Positions 24,684 through 32,786 of a stretch of 64,000 bases of DNA are shown one piece after another. The stretch lies in NCBI GenBank assembly GCA_963642245.1, contig CAVIFY010000003.1:1-64000 (forward strand), written 5' to 3'. The notes under the pieces are model-generated. The model saw only the letters and a list, made by a program, of their open reading frames with translations. It had not been told where the DNA came from and did not search any database. This DNA comes from CAG-217 sp963642245 (GTDB taxonomy: Bacteria > Bacillota > Clostridia > Oscillospirales > Acutalibacteraceae). The translations under genes and the position numbers were made by a program. Within the stretch, counting starts at the first letter, position 1. The number at the start of each line of letters is the position of its first letter.

Positions 24684-25550
24684 ATGACTGCAAAAATCAA
24701 AGAAACGGCCATGCGCCTGGTGTTTGCCCTGGCGGCGGTACTGTCTGTACTGGCCGTGGTCTTTATCTGCATTTTCCTGTTTGCCGGGGGCGCGCCCGCC
24801 TTTCGCCAAATCGGGGTGGCGCCCTTTCTCACCGGGCAGATCTGGCGCCCGCTGCAAAATGAATTCGGTATCTTCCCCATGATCGTAGGCAGCATTTATG
24901 TGACCGCCGGGGCCATTGTGGTGGGCGTGCCTCTGGGGATCGGCACCGCCGTATTTTTGGCCCGCTTTTGCCCGGCGCCCCTGTACCGGGTGCTAAAGCC
25001 TGCGGTCAATCTGCTGGCAGGGATCCCCTCCATTGTGTACGGCTTTTTCGGTCTGACGGTGCTGGTGCCTGCGGTGCAGGCGGTGTTCGGCACCTCCGGC
25101 AAAGGGGTGCTCACCGCCTCCCTGGTGCTGGGCATTATGATCCTGCCCACCATCATCAATGTGTCCGAGTCTGCCCTGCGGGCGGTGCCAAACAGCTACT
25201 ACGAGGGGGCGCTGGCTCTGGGCGCCACCAAGGAGCGGGCGGTGCTGGGCACTCTGCTGCCGGCAGCCAAAAGCGGCGTCAGCGCCGGGGTGATCCTGGG
25301 GATCGGCCGGGCTATCGGCGAGGCTATGGCCGTCAGTATGGTGGCCGGTAACCAGCCTGTCATTCCGAGGAGCCTTACCGACGGGGTGCGCACCCTCACC
25401 GCCAACATTGTGCTGGAGATGGCCTACGCCGCCGATCTGCACCGCCAGGCGCTGATCGCCACCGGGGTGGTGCTGTTTGTGTTTATCCTCATCATCAACC
25501 TGCTGTTTTCTATTCTAAAGCAAGGAGGGCACCTATGGAAGCGAAATTAA
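24684..25550 (+). CDS. pstC: Phosphate ABC transporter permease PstC
   Basis: The 288-residue inner-membrane permease has six hydrophobic segments and the binding-protein-dependent permease signature (NSYYEGALALGATKERAVLGTLLP, the EAA loop that contacts PstB). LLAGIPSIVYGFFGLTVLVP is typical of PstC/PstA. AAGAGG precedes the ATG. The gene overlaps pstA by 16 bases. N-terminal assignment to PstC rather than PstA rests on position and on the longer first loop. Confidence 0.95.
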   Translation: MTAKIKETAMRLVFALAAVLSVLAVVFICIFLFAGGAPAFRQIGVAPFLTGQIWRPLQNEFGIFPMIVGSIYVTAGAIVVGVPLGIGTAVFLARFCPAPLYRVLKPAVNLLAGIPSIVYGFFGLTVLVPAVQAVFGTSGKGVLTASLVLGIMILPTIINVSESALRAVPNSYYEGALALGATKERAVLGTLLPAAKSGVSAGVILGIGRAIGEAMAVSMVAGNQPVIPRSLTDGVRTLTANIVLEMAYAADLHRQALIATGVVLFVFILIINLLFSILKQGGHLWKRN

Positions 25551-26380
25551 AGCGCCGCAAAAACACCCGCGCCGCGCTGGTGCGGGCCGCCCTGTGGGCC
25601 TGTGCCCTGCTCACCGCCGGGGTGTTCCTGCTGCTGGTGGTGTATGTGCTGGTGCGGGGCGTGCCCCATCTGCGACTGTCTATGTTCAGCCCCACCTATA
25701 CCACCGAGAACCTGTCCATGCTGCCGGCCATTCTAAACACCCTGACCATGACCGGGGTGACCCTGCTGATCGCCGTGCCCCTGGGTATAGGCGCCGCTAT
25801 TTACCTGACGGAATACGCCAAGCCCGGCAACCGGCTGGTGCCGCCCATTCGCCTGACTACCGAGACCCTGGCGGGTATCCCCTCCATTGTGTACGGTCTG
25901 TTCGGCTACCTGGTGTTTGTAAAGGCGCTGCACCTGCGGCTGTCGCTGCTGTCCGGGGCGCTGACCCTGGCCATTATGATCCTGCCCACCATTATGCGCA
26001 CCACGGAGGAGGCCCTGCGCAGCATACCCCAAAGCTACCGGGAGGCCAGCTTTGGCCTGGGTGCCGGGCGGCTGCGCACGGTGTTTGTGATCCTGCTGCC
26101 CACGGCGCTGCCGGGTATTCTCAGCGGCGTGCTGCTGTCCGTAGGCCGCATTGTTGGCGAGACCGCCGCCCTGATCTACACTGCCGGTACGGTGGCTAAA
26201 ATTGCCGGGCTTACCGACGGCGGGCGCACCCTGGCGGTGCATATGTACGCCCTGATCGGCGAGGGGCTCTATACGGACGCCGCCTATGCCACCGCCGTGG
26301 TGCTGCTGGCAGTGGTCATATTGCTTAACGCCCTGTCCGATCTGCTGCTGGGCAAACACAAGAAAGGAGACAGCCAATGA
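25535..26380 (+). CDS. pstA: Phosphate ABC transporter permease PstA
   Basis: The 281-residue permease forms the channel with PstC. It has six membrane segments, ETLAGIPSIVYGLFGYLVFV, and the EAA loop QSYREASFGLGAGRLRTVFVILLP. An AAGGAGG lies 7 bases before the ATG, inside the end of pstC. The stop overlaps the pstB start (ATGA), indicating coupled synthesis. Confidence 0.95.
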   Translation: MEAKLKRRKNTRAALVRAALWACALLTAGVFLLLVVYVLVRGVPHLRLSMFSPTYTTENLSMLPAILNTLTMTGVTLLIAVPLGIGAAIYLTEYAKPGNRLVPPIRLTTETLAGIPSIVYGLFGYLVFVKALHLRLSLLSGALTLAIMILPTIMRTTEEALRSIPQSYREASFGLGAGRLRTVFVILLPTALPGILSGVLLSVGRIVGETAALIYTAGTVAKIAGLTDGGRTLAVHMYALIGEGLYTDAAYATAVVLLAVVILLNALSDLLLGKHKKGDSQ

Positions 26381-27129
26381 CCGCATTCTCTGTGCAAGAC
26401 TTAAACTTATATTACGGCGACTTCCAGGCGCTGAAAAACATTACCCTGGAGATCCCGGAGCACCGGATCACCGCCCTGATCGGCCCCTCCGGCTGCGGCA
26501 AATCCACCCTGCTGCGGTGCCTGAACCGGATGAACGACACCATCGGCACCTGCCGCATTGAGGGCAAGGTGCTGCTCCACGGCGCGGATATTTACGCCAA
26601 AAAGACAGATGTGAACCTGTTGCGCCGCCGGGTGGGTATGGTGTTTCAAAAGCCAAACCCCTTTCCCCTGTCCGTCTATGACAACATTGCCTACGGCCCC
26701 CGCACCCACGGCCAGCGAAAAAAGCGGGAGCTGGACCGGATCGTGGAGCAGGCCCTGCGCAGCGCCGCCATTTGGGACGAAGTAAAGGACAAGCTGAAGA
26801 AAAGCGCCCTGGCCCTGTCCGGCGGGCAGCAGCAGCGGCTGTGCATTGCCCGGGCACTGGCAGTGGAGCCGGAGGTGCTGCTGATGGACGAGCCAACCTC
26901 TGCCCTGGACCCTATCTCCACCGCCAAGATCGAGGAGCTGGCGCTGGAGCTGAAAAAGAAGTACACCATCGCCATTGTGACCCACAATATGCAGCAGGCC
27001 GCCCGGATCAGCGACCGGACCGCCTTTTTCCTGCTGGGCGAGATGGTGGAGTGCGCCCCCACCAAGGCGCTGTTTGACGCTCCCGCCGACCCCCGCACCA
27101 GGGACTACATTACCGGCCGTTTCGGCTAA
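26377..27129 (+). CDS. pstB: Phosphate ABC transporter ATPase PstB
   Basis: The 250-residue ATPase powers phosphate import. Walker A is GPSGCGKSTLLRC near residue 32, signature LSGGQQQRL near 147, Walker B VLLMDEPTSALD and the switch histidine in IVTHNM. GMVFQKPNPFPLSVYDNIAYG is characteristic of PstB. phoU, often next in Firmicutes, is absent here; the operon ends with an inverted repeat. Confidence 0.96.
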   Translation: MTAFSVQDLNLYYGDFQALKNITLEIPEHRITALIGPSGCGKSTLLRCLNRMNDTIGTCRIEGKVLLHGADIYAKKTDVNLLRRRVGMVFQKPNPFPLSVYDNIAYGPRTHGQRKKRELDRIVEQALRSAAIWDEVKDKLKKSALALSGGQQQRLCIARALAVEPEVLLMDEPTSALDPISTAKIEELALELKKKYTIAIVTHNMQQAARISDRTAFFLLGEMVECAPTKALFDAPADPRTRDYITGRFG

Positions 27130-27135
27130 AACCGA

Positions 27136-27175
27136 ACAAAAAGAAAAGGCCGTATGTACAGCAGTACATACGGCC
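27136..27175. terminator. Convergent terminator between pstB and the P-type ATPase
   Basis: GGCCGTATGTAC-agca-GTACATACGGCC is a perfect 12-bp stem (27148-27175). The T-rich tract lies on the minus-strand side, so it suits the ATPase transcript best; on the plus strand it is a stem-loop only. Confidence 0.78.
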
Positions 27176-27232
27176 AGACTGTCGATAAAGCGGCTAAACC
27201 GCGCCTGTTATAAAGAATTAAATAAATGTTTC

Positions 27233-27257
27233 GTAGGGCAGGGGCTTGCTCCTGCCG
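27233..27257 (+). repeat. GTAGGG hairpin module
   Basis: GTAGGGCAGGGGCTTGCTCC and onward, with stem GCAGG(G)..(C)CCTGC. Compared with the copies at 6237 and 38038 (GCGGG..CCCGC) both sides of one base pair have changed together. Confidence 0.8.
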
Positions 27258-27275
27258 ATATTTTTTTGTCTGATC

Positions 27276-29930
27276 TTATGCCTTTTTCTTTTGGAACAGG
27301 CGGGCAAAGACCTTGATCACCTCAGAAAGGACGATCACGGAGAATGCCAGGGCAAACAGCTTGCCCCACATGGCGATCCCCAGGGGCACGGTGCCAAAGA
27401 ACGCACCGGCAAACTGAATGATCAGCACTTGCAGCACAAAGGTGCAGCCCACCACCAGCAGCATCAGCTTGTTCTTAAACAGGTGGCAAAAGATGCTCTC
27501 GCTGTGCAGCTCTCGGCAGTTAAAGGCGTTAAACAGCTGGAACAGCACAAACAGGGTAAACAGAACGGTGGTCATTTCGCCCTGGGCGGCACCCAGGAAG
27601 TTCAGCTTGTATTGCAGCAAGAACACCACGCTCATATACACGCCGGTGGCGCTGATCCGCGCCAGCATACCCTTGGAGATGATATTCTCGCTGCGGTCCG
27701 TGGGTCGGCGGCGCATCAGGTCGCTGTACCCCGGCTCCAGCCCCAGGGTCAGGGCCGGCGGGCCGTCCATAATAATGTTGATCCACAGCAGCTGCAAGGC
27801 GGTAAAGGGTGCCGGCAGCCCCATCAAGACGGACACGAACACGCAGATAACAGAGGCAATGTTCACCGTCAGCTGGAAGCTGATGAACCGCTTAAAGTTC
27901 TCATAAATATTGCGGCCCCATTCCACGGCCTTCACAATGGTGGCAAAGGAGTCGTCCAGCAGCACAATGTCGCTGGCCTCTTTGGACACCTCCGTGCCGG
28001 AAATGCCCATGGCGATCCCCACATCGGCATTCTTCAGCGCCGGTGCGTCGTTGATCCCGTCGCCGGTGACGGCCACCACATCGCCCCGGGCTTTCAGCAG
28101 CTTCACCACCCGCATTTTTACCGTGGGGGTGCTGCGGGCGATCACGCTGATCTTGGGCAGCATTTTTTGCAACTCACGGTCGCTCATTTCTTCCACTTCT
28201 TTGGCTTCCAGCGCCACGCAGCCGTCCGCCAGCAGATCCAGCTCCTTGGCAATGGCGGTAGCGGTAACGATATTGTCGCCGGTGAGGATCTTGACCCCCA
28301 CCCCGGCGCTGCGGCAGGCGGCCACGGCGTCGTACACATCGCTGCGCAGCGGGTCCGCAATGGCCACAAAGCCGTCAAAGACCATACCGCTCTCCATACG
28401 GCGGTGGGCCTCCTCTGCGGAGAAGTCCTCCATCTCCGCCAGCTCCTTATGGGCAAATGCGATCACCCGCATGGCCTGCTCCTCCGCCTGCACCAGCACC
28501 CGGCGCAGTTCCGCCAGCCGGTCAGGCTCCAGTGCACACATATCCAGCACGCACTCCGGGCTGCCCTTTACATAAGAGAGAATGCGCCCGTCCACATTGG
28601 AGATGGTGGTCATGTGCTTAAGTTCAGACGAGAAGGGGAAGGCGCACAACTGGGTGTGGTCCTCCCGCTCCCGGCGGTAGGTGTTGCCGGTGTCTGCCTG
28701 CTCAAAAAACCGCAGCATGGCGCACTCGGTGGGATTGCCGATAAAGCCGCCGTCCGGCGCCAGGTCTGCCGTGGTGTTCAGGCAAATATTATGGGTCAGG
28801 TATTCGTTTTGCAGTTCTGCCGGTTCCTTATGCCACCGGGTGTCGTAAAAGGCACGCACGGTCATTTTGTTCTCCGTTAAAGTACCGGTCTTGTCCGAGC
28901 AGATCACGCTGATACAGCCGATGGTCTCCGAGGCGATCATCTTCTTGACCAGGGCGTTTTGCTTGCTCAGCTTGATGATATTGATGGACAGAGATACCGC
29001 CACAATGGTGGGCAGCCCCTCCGGCACCGCCGCCACGATCAGCACGATACTGGTGATGAACGCCTCCATCACCGCCTCCAGGTGCAGACCGCCGTGGAGG
29101 GCAAAGGAGATCAGCTGGGCCACAAACACAATGCCCGCTGCGATCACGCCCAAAACGGTAATGGTCTTGCCCAGGCGGGCCAGCTTCTCCTGCAAGGGGG
29201 TGCTGCTCTTCTCTGCGTTGCCCAGTTCACCGGCGATCTTGCCAAACTCGGTAGCGTCGCCCACCGCCGTCACCAGCAGCCGTCCGTGGCCCTCGGTAAC
29301 GAATGTGCCGCTGTAAAGCATATTGGCCCGCTCCGCCAGGGGTGTTTTTTCGTCTGTGAGCACCAGCTCGCTGTCTTTCTTCACCGGAAAGCTCTCGCCG
29401 GTGAGGGCGGACTCGTCCACCCGCAGGGCGGTGCTCTCCAGCAGGCGGCCGTCTGCCGGCACCTTGTCCCCGGCAGCCAGCAGCACCACATCGCCCACCG
29501 CCAGATCGGCGCTTTGCAGGGTGACGGTTTGGCCGTCCCGCACGGCGCGCACGGTCATATCCGCATTGATCTTGGACAGGGCCTCAAAGGCCTTGGCGCT
29601 GCGCCCCTCCATCACCACGCTGATCACCACGGACAGCGCGATGGCTACGAACACGCCCACGCACTCCAAAAAGTCCGCCTCGCCGCCGGTGACCTGGCGC
29701 ACAATATTCACCGCCAGGGCGATCAGCCCGGCTGCAATGAGCATTAAGAGCATGGGCTCCGTGGCTGCGTCCCAAAGGCGCTTCAGCAGTGAGTCCGGCT
29801 TGCGCCGGGTCAGGGCGTTCTCGCCGTACTGTTCTTTGTTTTTCTGTGCCTGCGCGTCTGTCAGCCCCCGGTGCGGGTCTGCACCGTAGGTTGCCAGCAG
29901 TTCCGTTTTTTCTGCGGTAAATGCCTGCAT
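27276..29930 (-). CDS. P-type cation-transporting ATPase, probably Mn2+ (or Ca2+) export
   Basis: The 884-residue P2-type ATPase shows the PMCA/SERCA-like N-terminus, TGES (177-180), PEGLP in M4 (303-307), phosphorylation site Asp346 in CSDKTGTLT, KILTGDNIVTATAIA and VTGDGINDAPALK. About ten membrane helices are visible. By sequence alone it would be called a calcium pump. A yybP-ykoY-type riboswitch precedes it, and this RNA senses Mn2+ and often controls Mn2+ exporters of this very family, so Mn2+ efflux is more likely. It is expressed alone. Confidence 0.9.
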   Translation of the reverse strand: MQAFTAEKTELLATYGADPHRGLTDAQAQKNKEQYGENALTRRKPDSLLKRLWDAATEPMLLMLIAAGLIALAVNIVRQVTGGEADFLECVGVFVAIALSVVISVVMEGRSAKAFEALSKINADMTVRAVRDGQTVTLQSADLAVGDVVLLAAGDKVPADGRLLESTALRVDESALTGESFPVKKDSELVLTDEKTPLAERANMLYSGTFVTEGHGRLLVTAVGDATEFGKIAGELGNAEKSSTPLQEKLARLGKTITVLGVIAAGIVFVAQLISFALHGGLHLEAVMEAFITSIVLIVAAVPEGLPTIVAVSLSINIIKLSKQNALVKKMIASETIGCISVICSDKTGTLTENKMTVRAFYDTRWHKEPAELQNEYLTHNICLNTTADLAPDGGFIGNPTECAMLRFFEQADTGNTYRREREDHTQLCAFPFSSELKHMTTISNVDGRILSYVKGSPECVLDMCALEPDRLAELRRVLVQAEEQAMRVIAFAHKELAEMEDFSAEEAHRRMESGMVFDGFVAIADPLRSDVYDAVAACRSAGVGVKILTGDNIVTATAIAKELDLLADGCVALEAKEVEEMSDRELQKMLPKISVIARSTPTVKMRVVKLLKARGDVVAVTGDGINDAPALKNADVGIAMGISGTEVSKEASDIVLLDDSFATIVKAVEWGRNIYENFKRFISFQLTVNIASVICVFVSVLMGLPAPFTALQLLWINIIMDGPPALTLGLEPGYSDLMRRRPTDRSENIISKGMLARISATGVYMSVVFLLQYKLNFLGAAQGEMTTVLFTLFVLFQLFNAFNCRELHSESIFCHLFKNKLMLLVVGCTFVLQVLIIQFAGAFFGTVPLGIAMWGKLFALAFSVIVLSEVIKVFARLFQKKKA

Positions 29931-29960
29931 AGAAAGTCCTCCTACTTCATTTTTACAAAG

Positions 29961-29999
29961 AAAAAGACCTACCGCCGTTGCCGTGCGTTAGGTCTTTTT
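29961..29999 (-). terminator. Second intrinsic terminator between riboswitch and ATPase gene
   Basis: AAAAAGACCTA pairs with TAGGTCTTTTT across a 17-base loop, with a T run on the minus strand. It lies inside the 5' leader of the ATPase gene, downstream of the riboswitch's own terminator. Confidence 0.75.
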
Positions 30000-30003
30000 A
30001 GGT

Positions 30004-30145
30004 AAAAAATAAAAGACTGCTGCACGGAAAACAGGCGTGCAAGAGTCTCGTTCATTAAGACAAGCCAGACCCGGCACAGCGCCGCAGTCAGTTTGTTGAC
30101 TTGCCACACGCCAACGGCGTGCAAACTACTCCCTCAAGCGGGTAC
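30004..30145 (-). promoter_or_regulatory. yybP-ykoY (Mn2+-sensing) riboswitch with terminator platform
   Basis: Read on the minus strand, the leader holds the class's conserved pieces in order: TTGAGGGAGTAG (30138-30126 region), a hairpin TTGCACGCC..GGCGTGTGGCAA, GTCAACAAACTGAC, GGTCTGG, and AACGAGACTC (30052-30043). It ends in a terminator stem AGACTCTTGCACG..CGTGCAGCAGTCT followed by TTTATTTTTT. The last stem shares AGACTC with the aptamer's closing helix, so metal binding would disfavour the terminator. It precedes a P-type ATPase, the expected target. I identified it by motif recall, not by a covariance search. Confidence 0.8.
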
Positions 30146-30160
30146 TTCTTTTGTGACAAA

Positions 30161-30190
30161 AGCATACCACCCGCCCGGGCGGTTAGTCAA
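30161..30190 (-). promoter_or_regulatory. Promoter of the riboswitch-ATPase transcript
   Basis: TTGACT (30190-30185), 18-bp spacer containing CCGCCCGGGCGG, TATGCT (30166-30161). Confidence 0.55.
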
Positions 30191-30318
30191 GGATAACTTG
30201 AATGTTAGACAAAATCACCACCCGTCGCCTAAAAACGCCCACCCCTTGCCTTTTCGCCCCCGGTGTGGTATATAGGGGGTGAAGCGGCATAGCGGTTGCA
30301 AAATCCACGCCACCACGC

Positions 30319-30376
30319 CCCCCTTGCAAAGGTGGGGAAGAGCGGCGTAGCCGCCGGGGGGATTGGCCGCAGGCAT
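30319..30376. repeat. Partial mosaic element (right half)
   Basis: CCCCTTGCAAAGG.. GAGCGGCGTAGCCGCCGGGGGG followed by ATTGGCCGCAGGCA is the right half of the main element. Related fragments flank it (TGAAGCGGCATAGCGG near 30280, CTTCCCTTTGCAAGGGCGG near 30383). Together with the riboswitch they fill the 500-base gap before the DUF1648 gene. Confidence 0.75.
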
Positions 30377-30438
30377 TGCCACTTCCCTTTGCAAGGGCGG
30401 CAAAACAGCGAATTATATTTCCACACGGAGGTCACGAT

Positions 30439-30906
30439 ATGAAGATCAAAAACACAAAAACGGATATTGTGCTGAACATAGCGGCGATCGCCTGCCTGGT
30501 GGCTGTTACCGTGTACCTGCTGGTGCGCTGGTCGCAGATCCCCATGACCATTCCCGGGCACTATACCGTGGGCGGCCGGGTGGACAGCTGGACCTCCCGC
30601 GCCACCCTGTGGCAGCTGCCGATACTGGGGTGGGTGCTGTATGTGCTGATCACTATTTTAGAGCAGTTCCCCGGGGTCTGGAACACCGGCGTGGCCGTCA
30701 CTGAGGAGAACCGCCCCGCCGTCTACCGCACCTTAAAGACCCTGGTGGGCTGGGTCAAGCTGGCGGTGTGTGCCCTGCTGTCTTTGGTGACCCTGGCGTC
30801 CCTGGGCAATGGGTACATGATCTTTCTTGTCCTGGCCGGAGTGGGCCTGCTGACCACCTTTGGGCTGATCATCTACTATGTTTACCGGCTGTTTCAGTTG
30901 AAGTAG
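30439..30906 (+). CDS. DUF1648 family membrane protein
   Basis: The 155-residue protein has four hydrophobic segments. Its N-terminal region (RWSQIPMTIPGHYTVGGRVD following the first helix) matches DUF1648, where the segment IPxHxxxxGxxD is characteristic and occurs in SdpI-like immunity and membrane proteins. The CGGAGG 8 bases before the ATG fixes the start. It stands alone between repeat clusters; function unknown. No antimicrobial-peptide gene lies nearby, so an immunity role is not supported. Confidence 0.83.
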   Translation: MKIKNTKTDIVLNIAAIACLVAVTVYLLVRWSQIPMTIPGHYTVGGRVDSWTSRATLWQLPILGWVLYVLITILEQFPGVWNTGVAVTEENRPAVYRTLKTLVGWVKLAVCALLSLVTLASLGNGYMIFLVLAGVGLLTTFGLIIYYVYRLFQLK

Positions 30907-30941
30907 GGAACCTGCTTTTATCGACAGATTGCAATACACAA

Positions 30942-31123
30942 AATCCCTCAGTCACTTCGTGACAGCTCCCTTTACAAGGGAGCCAAAAGATCACCCGCCC
31001 CCAAGCCTCCCTTGTAAAGGGAGGTGGGTTTGCCGTAGGCAAACTCGGAGGGATTACACCGCGGGCGGCAGATTGCCGCCCCTACAAGAGTAAAAATGCG
31101 GTGGGAGCAAGCCCCCACCCTAC
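30942..31123. repeat. Complete mosaic element plus two reversed GTAGGG hairpins
   Basis: The element runs from AATCCCTCAGTCACTTCGTG (30942) to GGAGGGATT (31055), with both ends forming a clean inverted repeat AATCCCTC/GAGGGATT. Reversed hairpin modules follow at 31061-31085 (GCGGCA..TGCCGC) and 31098-31123 (GTGGG..CCCAC), each ending in CCCTAC. Confidence 0.85.
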
Positions 31124-31149
31124 GCATACACATGATCCCACACACAAAT

Positions 31150-31176
31150 AAAGCACCCCCATGGGAGGTGCTTTTT
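31150..31176 (-). terminator. Terminator of the FAD-oxidoreductase operon
   Basis: AAAGCACC/GGTGCTTT stem with flanking T-rich tract. Confidence 0.8.
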
Positions 31177-31190
31177 CTATACCTATATAT

Positions 31191-32786
31191 TTAATGCTCG
31201 TCGGCCAGCACGGCGTGGGCACATTTAATGCCGTCCACGGCGGCGGACACAATGCCACCGGCGTAACCGGCGCCCTCACCGCAGGGGTACACCCCCCGCA
31301 GGTTACACTGGCAAAATTCGTCGCGCAAAATGCGCACGCTGCTGGAGGAGCGGGTCTCCGGCGCAGTGAGCACCGCGTCCGGCAGGGCAAAGCCGTGGAG
31401 CCGCTTGTCCATCTCCGTAATGGCCGCCTGCATGGTGGTGCGCACCTTGTCCGGCAGGCAGTAGCGCAGGTTGGTGAGCGTGACCCCGGTGGGGCAGGTA
31501 GGCTGTACCGCCCCCAGCGCCCGGCTCTCCCGGTCCGCCAAGAAATCGCCCACCAGCTGGGCCGGTGCCCGGTAATCGCCCCCGCCCAGGGCAAAGGCGT
31601 TTTGCTCGATCTCTCGCTGATAATACATACCCGCCAGCGGATGGTCCGAGGGGAAGTCCACCGGGTCGATACCCACCAGCAGCGCCGAGTTGGCGTTCTC
31701 TCCGTCCCGGGCCAGAGTGCTCATACCGTTGACGATCACGCCGCCCTTTTCGCTGGCGGCGGCCACCACCGTGCCCCCCGGGCACATACAAAAGGTGTAC
31801 GCCCCCCGCTGGTGCAAACCGTGGCAGCTGAGCTTGTAATCCGCGGCCCCCAGTTTCGGGTGACCGGCAAAGGCGCCGTACTGGGCCTTGTCGATCAACT
31901 TTTGGGGGTGCTCAATGCGGGCGCCCACGCTAAAGGGCTTTTGGATGATTTGCGCGCCGTTTTTATACAGCATTTCCACCGTGTCCCGGGCGCTGTGGCC
32001 GATAGCCAGGATCACCGCGTCCGTTTCCAGATCCACCGACTGCCCCAAATGGCTGTAAGTGACCCCGTGGATAAAGCCGTTGGCTAAGATCAGATTTTCC
32101 AGCCGGCATTCCAGGCGCACCTCGCCCCCCAGCTGTTCGATTTTTTTGCGAATATTCTGCACCACCACAGCCAATCGGTCCGTGCCGATATGGGGCTTGG
32201 CGGCGTATAAGATCTCCTCCGGCGCACCGGCCTCGTACAGTTCTTGCAGCACCTCACGAATAAAGGGGCTTTTAATGCCGGTGGTCAGCTTGCCGTCGGA
32301 GAAAGTACCGGCACCGCCTTCGCCGAACTGCACATTGCTCTCCTCATTGAGAATATGCTGCTGCCAAAAGGCGTTCACATCCTGCTGGCGGCGCTGAATA
32401 TCCTTGCCCCGCTCCAACACAATGGGGCGCAGCCCCGCCTTGGCTAAAATCAGACCGGCAAACATACCCGCCGGGCCAAAGCCCACCACCACCGGGCGAA
32501 AAGCGGACTGCCGCCGGTTCACCGGCAGAGTGTACTTGTATTCCTCCGCCGCCTTGGCCTTAGGCGAGCGGCAGCGGCGCAGCACCTGGGCCTCGTCCAG
32601 ACCCAGGGTCACATCCACCGTATAAGAGAAGTGCACATCGTCCTTTTTGCGGGCGTCCACACTCTTCTTAAAAATCGTCAATTTTTCAATATATTTCGGG
32701 TCGGTGCGCAGCACCTTGCCCGCCTTTTTGCGCAGCAGGCTCTCGTCCTCGTCCAGCTCCAGGCGCAACTCACTTACTCGTATCAT
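31191..32786 (-). CDS. FAD-dependent oxidoreductase (COG2509-type)
   Basis: The protein of 531 residues has an N-terminal domain (MIRVSELRLELDEDESLLRKKAGKVL-type start, with KLTIFKKSVDARKKDDVHFSYTVD split) and a central FAD-binding domain with VVVGFGPAGMFAGLILAKAG near residue 97. The FAD/substrate segment NVQFGEGGAGTFSDGKLTTG and C-terminal GVYPCGEGAGYAGGIVSAAVDG are typical of this large uncharacterised dehydrogenase family found widely in anaerobes. The chosen ATG at 32786 lies within the end of the upstream flavoprotein gene (17-base overlap). Substrate unknown. Confidence 0.9.
   Translation of the reverse strand: MIRVSELRLELDEDESLLRKKAGKVLRTDPKYIEKLTIFKKSVDARKKDDVHFSYTVDVTLGLDEAQVLRRCRSPKAKAAEEYKYTLPVNRRQSAFRPVVVGFGPAGMFAGLILAKAGLRPIVLERGKDIQRRQQDVNAFWQQHILNEESNVQFGEGGAGTFSDGKLTTGIKSPFIREVLQELYEAGAPEEILYAAKPHIGTDRLAVVVQNIRKKIEQLGGEVRLECRLENLILANGFIHGVTYSHLGQSVDLETDAVILAIGHSARDTVEMLYKNGAQIIQKPFSVGARIEHPQKLIDKAQYGAFAGHPKLGAADYKLSCHGLHQRGAYTFCMCPGGTVVAAASEKGGVIVNGMSTLARDGENANSALLVGIDPVDFPSDHPLAGMYYQREIEQNAFALGGGDYRAPAQLVGDFLADRESRALGAVQPTCPTGVTLTNLRYCLPDKVRTTMQAAITEMDKRLHGFALPDAVLTAPETRSSSSVRILRDEFCQCNLRGVYPCGEGAGYAGGIVSAAVDGIKCAHAVLADEH

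Noticed and set aside
27246..28880. Long open frame opposite the P-type ATPase gene
   Set aside because: It is antisense to a clear ATPase with all catalytic motifs; the His/Gln/Gly-rich translation is typical of a GC-rich shadow frame.
27276..29930. Plain Ca2+-ATPase assignment
   Set aside because: Sequence motifs allow it, but the Mn2+-type riboswitch in the leader makes Mn2+ export the better call; Ca2+ is kept as an alternative.
30439..30906. SdpI-type immunity protein
   Set aside because: DUF1648 occurs in SdpI, but there is no toxin, SdpR-like regulator or the rest of the SdpI domain here.
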